In this document: piece by piece, positions 6,864 through 11,652 of the stretch
How the letters are laid out: each line of letters begins with the position of its first letter
How positions within the stretch are numbered: position 1 is the first letter of the stretch
Assembly (NCBI GenBank): GCA_002314445.1
Contig: DCFX01000011.1
Coordinates: 32,870-44,521, forward strand
DNA length: 11,652 nt
Source of the DNA: Treponema sp. UBA1793
GTDB lineage: Bacteria; Spirochaetota; Spirochaetia; Treponematales; Treponemataceae
Direction: 5' to 3'
Program-made: the position numbers and the translations under genes
The notes under the pieces: model-generated
Databases searched by the model: none
What the model saw: the letters and a program-made list of their open reading frames with translations, nothing else
Told to the model about the DNA's origin: nothing

Positions 6864-8948
6864 ATGAGTAAGAAGAATTGTCTGCACAGCCTTGGTTTTC
6901 AGTATATTGTGGAAATTTCCATCCTTATTATGTTTGTATGCATTACGTTATCAACGCTTATTTATAACTACGTCAGGAAATCTGATATAGCACAAATTAC
7001 CGGTAGTATGGCAAAACGCTCCGGAGATATCGGTAAACTTGTTGACTATGAAATCGACAGTTATATACAGCATGTTGAGGATATCGCACAACGCCCTGAA
7101 ATACGGAGCATGGATTTTGCACTGCAGCGTCCCGTTCTGATTGCGGAAGCAAAACGCATCGGATTCGAGCGCTTTCAGGTCGGCGATTTGAACGGCGACG
7201 TAATAAGCACGACAGGCGAAAAAGCAAATGCCGCTGACAGGCCGTTTTATAAACAGGCGCTTGCCGGAAAGTCGAATATATCGGATGTATTATATGCCCG
7301 TATAGATTTAAAAATGGTCATTGTCGTAAGCAGCCCCATTTATAATAATGAGGGAAAAGTTGTCGGTGTCCTGTCAGGCGTAACATCTGCGCAGAAATTA
7401 AACGATATACTTTCTGCCGTCCGGCTTGATTATGAAGGCAGCTCTTTTATTATTAATACAACCGGTCAGAAAATGGCCGGAATAGATTATACGAAAGCGA
7501 CCGTTCTTGATAATGATCTGGAGAAAAAGGATACTGCATCGCTTTCCGGGCTCATCACAGCGGAAAAAAAGATGATTGCAGAAAAGAACGGACTCTGCAC
7601 GTATGAAAATAAAAATAATACGTATTATCTGGCATTCACCGGCATAAATCACGGAGAGTGGATACTGGGCATCTATCAGAATAAGAAAGAAGCGCTTAGT
7701 TCATTATCAAAACTGCTTTCGACTATCATAGCGCTCACCATCTGTTTTATCATCATCGGCGTCATTGCCGGTTTTTTACCGGAAAAACAGTTGAAGCCTC
7801 TTGAGTCTCTGGGGCACATCATTACCGAAATAGCATCAGGAAATGCGGATCTTACAAAGCGGATTGATTTAAAAGCAAAAAGTGAAATAGGCACCGTCGT
7901 CAGCGGTTTTAACCTGTTTGTTGAAAAACTGCAGTCAATCATGCAGGAATTGAAACAGTCGAAGACTATTCTTTCCGATGCAGGTAAAAACCTGCATGAC
8001 TGTACGGAAAATACCGCAGGGGAAATTACACAGATTCTTTCCAACATCAACAGCGTCAGCGGACAGATTACAAGTCAGTCTGCGAGCGTGGAAGAAACAG
8101 CCGGTGCGGTGAATGAGATTGCATCGAATATTGCCTCTCTTGAAAAGATGATAGAGACACAGTCAGCAGGCGTTACCCAGGCATCTGCCGCCGTAGAGGA
8201 AATGGTTGGAAACATCACTTCGGTGAACGTATCTATAGGAAAAATGGCCGAATCATTCGGAGGCCTTCAGCAGGATACGCAGAGCGGTATTAAAAAGCAG
8301 GAAGAAATCAACGAGCGCATCATGCTTATTGCAGAGCAGTCAAAAATGCTGAAAGAAGCAAATTCTGCTATATCAAATATCGCTGAACAGACAAATCTTC
8401 TGGCAATGAATGCGGCAATAGAAGCGGCTCATGCGGGAGCGGCAGGGAAGGGATTCAGCGTCGTCTCCGATGAAATCAGGAAACTTTCCGAAACATCAAG
8501 CTCTCAGTCAAAGTCTATAGGCGATGAGCTGAAAAAAATCGAGGATTCAATCAGAGGCGTTGTCGACGTGTCAAAAGAATCAAAGGAAGTGTTTACGCAG
8601 GTATCGCTTCACATAAAAGATACGGACGAACTTGTTCATCAGATACAGAATGCCATGTCAGAGCAGCAGGAAGGCTCGAAACAAATCAATGAGGCGCTTC
8701 ATGATATGAACGGCAGTACTTCCGAAGTGCGAAGCGCATCTGCGGAAATGGCAGCCGGAAATAAAGCCATTCTTGAAGAAGTAAAACGTCTGCAGGATGC
8801 AACCGTCGTCATGAAGGACAGTGTCGGTGATATGTCCCTCGGCGCAAAGAGAATACATACTACAGGCAGTTCTCTCCGGGATATTTCAAAAGATATGGAA
8901 CAGACAATTCAGAATATAGGAAATCAGATAGATATGTTCAGAGTGTGA
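6864..8948 (+). CDS. Methyl-accepting chemotaxis protein, dCache-type sensor
   Basis: Inner-membrane chemoreceptor of 694 residues. Order of parts: TM1 (about 14-35), periplasmic sensor (about 37-280), TM2 (about 283-304), HAMP (about 305-358, including IASGNADLTKRI and EIGTVVSGFN), then a long coiled-coil signalling domain. The sensor carries dCache-like features: GDLNGDVIST, then DRPFYKQALAGKSNISDV (125-142) and SSPIYNNEGKVVGVLSG. The ligand-motif tryptophan of amino-acid dCache sensors is Phe128 here, so I assign no ligand. The hairpin tip AEQTNLLAMNAAIEAAHAG (507-525) is the conserved CheA/CheW contact. Methylation-type helices include SASVEETAGAV. It ends in IDMFRV with no CheR-tethering pentapeptide. 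The ATG follows GAGAGAGG at 5 nt. A close paralogue lies at the right edge in the opposite orientation. Confidence 0.95.
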   Translation: MSKKNCLHSLGFQYIVEISILIMFVCITLSTLIYNYVRKSDIAQITGSMAKRSGDIGKLVDYEIDSYIQHVEDIAQRPEIRSMDFALQRPVLIAEAKRIGFERFQVGDLNGDVISTTGEKANAADRPFYKQALAGKSNISDVLYARIDLKMVIVVSSPIYNNEGKVVGVLSGVTSAQKLNDILSAVRLDYEGSSFIINTTGQKMAGIDYTKATVLDNDLEKKDTASLSGLITAEKKMIAEKNGLCTYENKNNTYYLAFTGINHGEWILGIYQNKKEALSSLSKLLSTIIALTICFIIIGVIAGFLPEKQLKPLESLGHIITEIASGNADLTKRIDLKAKSEIGTVVSGFNLFVEKLQSIMQELKQSKTILSDAGKNLHDCTENTAGEITQILSNINSVSGQITSQSASVEETAGAVNEIASNIASLEKMIETQSAGVTQASAAVEEMVGNITSVNVSIGKMAESFGGLQQDTQSGIKKQEEINERIMLIAEQSKMLKEANSAISNIAEQTNLLAMNAAIEAAHAGAAGKGFSVVSDEIRKLSETSSSQSKSIGDELKKIEDSIRGVVDVSKESKEVFTQVSLHIKDTDELVHQIQNAMSEQQEGSKQINEALHDMNGSTSEVRSASAEMAAGNKAILEEVKRLQDATVVMKDSVGDMSLGAKRIHTTGSSLRDISKDMEQTIQNIGNQIDMFRV

Positions 8949-8970
8949 TGTGCCGGAAAAACAGTATCTG

Positions 8971-9041
8971 CGGACAGTGCCATCCGGTGTGTTATAATAA
9001 TCAGCTTATACTGTCTTATGAGGAGGCTGTGTATGCCGTAA
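8971..9041 (+). promoter_or_regulatory. Extended -10 promoter with a two-codon ORF
   Basis: TGT plus TATAAT (8993-8998) is an extended -10; CGGACA (8971-8976) at 16-nt spacing is a partial -35. The transcript would carry AGGAGG (9021-9026), then 6 nt, then ATG CCG TAA (9033-9041): a strong ribosome site in front of a two-codon reading frame. It could be a leader peptide for the hicAB unit or the remains of a lost gene. Confidence 0.4.
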
Positions 9042-9051
9042 GCCGGAAACA

Positions 9052-9080
9052 TTGTTTTTGAAACATTTTTGTTGTATTAT
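9052..9080 (+). promoter_or_regulatory. Candidate hicAB promoter
   Basis: TTGTTT (9052-9057), 17 nt, TATTAT (9075-9080). The start point would be near 9087, only a few bases before the likely hicA ribosome site (GAGGG, 9084-9088), so TATAAA shifted by 3 bases or the upstream promoter may be used instead. Confidence 0.4.
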
Positions 9081-9099
9081 AAAGAGGGAAGTATATAAG

Positions 9100-9353
9100 T
9101 TGGGAAAATTTCAGAAATTACAGACAGCAATTTTATCGGGACAGCAGGATGCGGGTATCCGCTTTTCCGATGTGTGTATGCTGCTTTCTGAACTTGGATT
9201 TACAGAACGTATAAAAGGTGATCACCATATTTTACAATGTCCGGCATATAAGAAATAGTCAATATCCAGCCTGTCGGAAGTAAAGCGAAACCGTATCAGG
9301 TGAAACAAATACGGAATCTTATACTTAGATATAAACTGGGAGGTAACGTATGA
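9100..9353 (+). pseudogene. hicA: Decayed hicA toxin gene
   Basis: HicA toxins are small double-stranded-RNA-binding-fold mRNA interferases. The first part reads normally from a TTG at 9100: KLQTAILSG..., RFSDVCMLLSELGF, and KGDHHI with the catalytic-type histidine (GDHH, near 9217-9228). After HHI the frame is lost and ends at TAG 9256-9258. The missing C-terminus is present in the -1 frame: FTMSGI, a TAA at 9249-9251, then EIVNIQPVGSKAKPYQVKQ and IRNLILRYKL, stopping at TGA 9351-9353. That end overlaps the hicB ATG as ATGA, the normal hicAB junction. Two independent lesions are needed: one base lost in the T-run at 9230-9233, and a nonsense codon where family members have a charged residue. 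A sequencing error could explain the first but not both. The toxin is probably inactive. Confidence 0.85.
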
Positions 9354-9559
9354 ACCGCTACGAAATTATTATTTACTGGAGCAATGACGATGACTGTTAT
9401 ATTTCGGAAGTTCCGGAACTCCCCGGGTGCATGGCCGATGGTAAAACTCGTGAAGAGGTCCTGAAAAATACGGAGACAATTATTTCGGAATGGATTGATA
9501 CCGCCCGTGCAGAAGGGCGGTCAATACCAGTTCCCAGAGGAAAACTTGTATTTGCCTGA
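9350..9559 (+). CDS. hicB: HicB-family antitoxin (short form)
   Basis: Protein of 69 residues with the HicB/UPF0150 partial RNase H-like fold: YEIIIYWSNDDDCYISEVPELPGCMADG (4-31), TREEVLKNTETIISEWIDTARAEGRSIPVPRG (33-64). In intact pairs it binds and neutralises HicA. It lacks the C-terminal helix-turn-helix or ribbon-helix-helix extension of longer HicB proteins, so it should not autoregulate by itself. The ATG is preceded by GGGAGG at 6 nt and overlaps the old hicA stop. The frame is fully intact although its toxin partner is broken, so it may persist as an orphan or act against HicA made elsewhere. Confidence 0.93.
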   Translation: MNRYEIIIYWSNDDDCYISEVPELPGCMADGKTREEVLKNTETIISEWIDTARAEGRSIPVPRGKLVFA

Positions 9560-9593
9560 CACACACCTGCTGTTTGATTGAAGGGGGCGGCAT

Positions 9594-10058
9594 ATGCCGT
9601 ATACTGTCGGTTTTGATGCAGTTTCTACGGAGGGTCTTGAATCATCTCCTGTTGCGGAAGTACTTGCGGGGCTCCGCGCCAATGAAGCCCGCTATTACAA
9701 AAACAAGTACAACTACGATTTTACCGTGAATGATGCCTCGGACGACAGAGATACGGTGGAGTATGTGCGCCTTATTCTGGAAAAAGAGCGCGGCATTACG
9801 ATTGCTTCCGAACCGCTGCAGACGGCGCGCTTTCAGGTTGCATCGCTCGAAATGGCGTATGTGTTTTACAAATCGGGACTTGTCATAAACGTGATGTACG
9901 ATACGGAAGATGCACGCAGGCGGGCAGTGGGAATAAAACTTTCACAGGGAATGGACGTGCCTGACGAATTGAAGGACAAATTCAAATTCGCGCGGCAGAA
10001 GTCAAAACTTGCCGGTGAAATCAGGGGCTCGTTTTTCGTTATAAAGGGAGAATGGTAG
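9594..10058 (+). CDS. Hypothetical protein, 154 residues
   Basis: I do not recognise this family. The gene has good support: ATG after AGGGGG at 6 nt, a frame of 154 codons, and 34 nt from the hicB stop, so it is probably co-transcribed with the hicAB remnant. The protein has no signal peptide and no membrane segment. The first half is rich in charged and tyrosine residues (ANEARYYKNKYNYDFTVNDA, 29-48), followed by a likely helix TVEYVRLILEKERGI (54-68). A hydrophobic strand-like stretch MAYVFYKSGLVINVMYD lies at about 86-102. The C-terminal third is basic (KDKFKFARQKSKLAGEIRG). It is probably cytoplasmic. Whether it belongs to the toxin-antitoxin module or is separate cargo cannot be told from the sequence. 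Confidence 0.75.
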   Translation: MPYTVGFDAVSTEGLESSPVAEVLAGLRANEARYYKNKYNYDFTVNDASDDRDTVEYVRLILEKERGITIASEPLQTARFQVASLEMAYVFYKSGLVINVMYDTEDARRRAVGIKLSQGMDVPDELKDKFKFARQKSKLAGEIRGSFFVIKGEW

Positions 10059-10066
10059 AAACGATG

Positions 10067-10093
10067 GCAGTGTACGTCCCGGACATACACTGC
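10067..10093 (+). terminator. Hairpin after the hypothetical gene
   Basis: GCAGTGTA pairs with TACACTGC (8 bp), with GTCC/GGAC able to extend the stem inside the 11-nt loop. It starts 8 nt after the TAG. No T-run follows, so it is a weak terminator or an mRNA-end stabiliser. The 22-bp repeat array starts at the next base. Confidence 0.5.
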
Positions 10094-10489
10094 GGGAATG
10101 TCAGTCTTAGACGGTGGGAATGACTGATTCAGATGGCACTCCTCTTGGTCTCATATGGTGAAAATGACTGACTTTGTTGCCGGAAATCACGGATTTAAAC
10201 AGTAAAAATTTCAGCTTCAAGCGGCCGGAAACTCAGATTTAAGCCGTTAGAAGTTCAGGGGTAAAAGGTGTAAAGCTCAGGCTCCTGCGGCGGATATACC
10301 GGAGATAGAGATTCAATATTACAGACATTGACGGCAGATATCTGTGATATTGAAACTGGATGTCACAGACATTGAAAGTAAATATCACAGAGATTCAGGT
10401 TAAATGTCACAGACATTGAACTTGGATGTCACAGAGACGGGGCAGGGTGGCTCTGACGGTGGCCGCGGAAAGCACAGCCGGTAAAAGAC
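10094..10489. repeat. Degenerate 22-bp tandem repeat array, about 18 units
   Basis: The whole stretch divides into consecutive units of exactly 22 bp with no clear spacer, beginning at 10094, 10116, 10138 and so on to 10468. Within units, positions 8-11 are most often TCAG or ACAG and positions 19-22 often CGGT, CGGC or AGGT. The most alike units are 13-16 (10358-10445), each holding (T/A)TCACAGA with A/GATG or AAAT before it and often CATTGAA after it. Units 1, 6, 7, 8 and 9 share a TCAG core with AAG or AAA later in the unit. Units 3, 10 and 17 are the most diverged. Since 22 is not a multiple of 3, a repeated peptide is not expected, and no good reading frame crosses the array. The period is close to two helical turns, so a bound protein would meet each copy on nearly the same face. 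Confidence 0.75.
10341..10391. repeat. Inverted unit inside the 22-bp array
   Basis: TCTGTGATATT (10341-10351, unit 12) is the exact reverse complement of AATATCACAGA (10381-10391, unit 14), so one unit carries the core in the opposite orientation. The pair can form an 11-bp stem with a 29-nt loop. Within single units, TGTC-ACA-GACA (units 13 and 15) and TATC-TGT-GATA (unit 12) are small dyads. Confidence 0.6.
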
Positions 10490-10518
10490 CATACCCTCAC
10501 CAAGCGTGAGGGTATGGT
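10488..10518 (-). terminator. Strong intrinsic terminator of the right-hand MCP gene
   Basis: A 13-bp perfect stem (ACCATACCCTCAC with GTGAGGGTATGGT) and a 5-nt loop. On the minus strand it is followed by CTTTT, and it lies 13 nt past the MCP stop. This is a clear Rho-independent terminator for the minus strand and would also stop read-through from the left. Confidence 0.85.
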
Positions 10519-10531
10519 ACAGCGGTTCAAT

Positions 10532-11652
10532 TTAAACGTTGAACTGATCGATCTGATTTCCGATTTCCTTTATAGAACCGTGCATTTTATTTGAAATATC
10601 TGCCAATGCAGTCTTCGTTTCGTTTATTTTCTTTACACCAGTCCGCATTTCGTCGATGCTGTCCTTTATGGCAGTTGTTGCACTCTGAAGTCGTTTTACT
10701 TCATCAAGAATAGTCTTATTTCCTTCGGACATTTCAGTAGAAGCGGTATGGACTTCGTGTGTGCTGTCATTCATGGAATGCAGTGCCTGGCTGATCTGTT
10801 TTGATCCTTCCAGCTGTTCCAGCATTGCGGATTTTATCTGTCTGACCTGCTCATCAGTCTGGCGCATCTTTACTGATACCAGCTGGAATGCTGCGTTCGA
10901 TTCTCCTGAAGCCGATGCCATTTCCTCTATTGATTTTTTGATTTTTGACAGCTGGTCGCCGATTGTTTTTGACTGTATGCTTGATGTTTCAGACAGTTTG
11001 CGTATTTCGTCTGCAACGACACTGAATCCTTTGCCGGCTTCTCCTGCATGAGCTGCTTCTATAGCCGCATTCATGGCAAGGAGGTTTGTCTGATTTGCAA
11101 TATTTGCGATGGCTGTATTCGCATCTTTGAGCATTTCAGACTGGCTTTCAATCTGCTGAATACGATCATTTGCATCTTTCTGCTTTGTATATCCTGTCTG
11201 TGTTCCCGAATCAAGTTCCTGAAATGCTGCTGCCATTTTTTCTACTGACTGATTAACCGCACCTATATTTGCAATCATTTCTTCTACGGCAGCAGATGCC
11301 TGGGTGACTCCGCTTGACTGGTTTTCGATCATTTTTCCCAGAGAAGCTATGTTGGAAGCAATTTCATGGACAGCACCTGCCGTTTCTTCAACTCCGGCTG
11401 CCTGACTGGTGATTTTGTCATTTACCACGTCAATATTGCCGATTATCTGCGTTACGGATGCGGACGTATCCTGAGCAACCGCACGGAGGTCTTCTCCGGC
11501 GACAGAAAGTGATTCTTTTGAATTCTTGATGCCTGATATAATCGACTGTAATTTTCCGGAAAACGTGTTGAATCCGTCTACAACGGCACCAATCTCGTCC
11601 TTTGTTGTTATCTTGATGCGCTGGGTAAGATCAGCCTGTCCGCTTGCGATCA
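10532..11652 (-). CDS. Methyl-accepting chemotaxis protein, 3' part only
   Basis: The C-terminal 372 residues of a chemoreceptor; the frame stays open to the right edge of the window, so the sensor, membrane segments and true start lie outside. The visible part begins with the end of a HAMP domain (IASGQADLTQRI, then DEIGAVVDGFN near 11586-11618) and continues through the cytoplasmic coiled coil. The tip reads ANQTNLLAMNAAIEAAHAGE, followed by GKGFSVVADEIRKLSETSS. It ends QIDQFNV with no CheR-tethering tail. It is a paralogue of the MCP at 6864-8948, with long near-identical runs around the tip and the same overall spacing, but it is clearly diverged in the flanking helices. A GTG at 11428 could mimic a start but lies inside the coiled coil and should not be taken as one. 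Confidence 0.95.
   Translation of the reverse strand, partial: IASGQADLTQRIKITTKDEIGAVVDGFNTFSGKLQSIISGIKNSKESLSVAGEDLRAVAQDTSASVTQIIGNIDVVNDKITSQAAGVEETAGAVHEIASNIASLGKMIENQSSGVTQASAAVEEMIANIGAVNQSVEKMAAAFQELDSGTQTGYTKQKDANDRIQQIESQSEMLKDANTAIANIANQTNLLAMNAAIEAAHAGEAGKGFSVVADEIRKLSETSSIQSKTIGDQLSKIKKSIEEMASASGESNAAFQLVSVKMRQTDEQVRQIKSAMLEQLEGSKQISQALHSMNDSTHEVHTASTEMSEGNKTILDEVKRLQSATTAIKDSIDEMRTGVKKINETKTALADISNKMHGSIKEIGNQIDQFNV

Noticed and set aside
9052..9099. Upstream extension of the hicA frame
   Set aside because: These codons overlap the candidate promoter, and family members start at the equivalent of 9100 (GKFQKL).
9229..9258. Programmed -1 frameshift in hicA
   Set aside because: No X-XXY-YYZ slippery heptamer is in frame, and the -1 frame itself meets a TAA at 9249-9251.
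10094..10489. CRISPR array
   Set aside because: The units abut with no spacers, are too degenerate for CRISPR repeats, and no cas gene is present.
11428..11428. GTG as the start of the right-hand MCP gene
   Set aside because: The frame continues upstream without a stop to the window edge and encodes the HAMP end; the start lies outside the window.

Overview
The window reads as a bacterial chromosomal segment, most likely from a Treponema-like spirochaete. The grounds are a sufCBDSU gene order with a SufU scaffold, two closely related methyl-accepting chemotaxis proteins, moderate GC content, and AT-rich promoters of the sigma-70 type. The genus is inferred from protein character and was not tested by any search.

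Left part (1-5467, minus strand). A tight five-gene iron-sulfur cluster assembly operon runs right to left: sufC, sufB, sufD, sufS, sufU. The first four genes overlap at their start/stop codons and are probably translationally coupled. SufC-SufB-SufD form the scaffold ATPase complex, SufS takes sulfur from cysteine, and SufU relays it. All key catalytic residues are present. Upstream of sufC are two candidate sigma-70 promoters and a 15-bp dyad placed like a repressor site. Beyond the 3' end of sufU (about 60-390) lies a mosaic of repeated stem-loops with no convincing coding content.

Middle (5468-8948, plus strand). A long leader region (candidate promoters at about 5568 and 5665, a bulged hairpin, and a perfect 22-bp palindrome) precedes an alpha-acetolactate decarboxylase gene with a signal peptide. 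Its stop codon runs straight into a two-part hairpin. Next comes a full-length membrane MCP with a dCache-like sensor, a HAMP domain and a classical signalling tip.

Right part (8949-11652). A small accessory island holds a decayed hicA toxin gene (one frameshift plus one nonsense codon), an intact short hicB antitoxin gene that overlaps the old hicA stop by ATGA, and an unrecognised 154-residue protein. It is followed by about 400 bp of non-coding DNA that resolves into roughly 18 degenerate tandem units with an exact 22-bp period. A strong terminator then marks the end of a second MCP gene, which enters from the right edge on the minus strand and is cut by the window boundary. The two MCPs are paralogues in convergent orientation flanking the island.

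The most unusual items are the hidden 22-bp-period array, the hairpin mosaic downstream of suf, the broken toxin beside an intact antitoxin, and the exported acetolactate decarboxylase with its elaborate leader.
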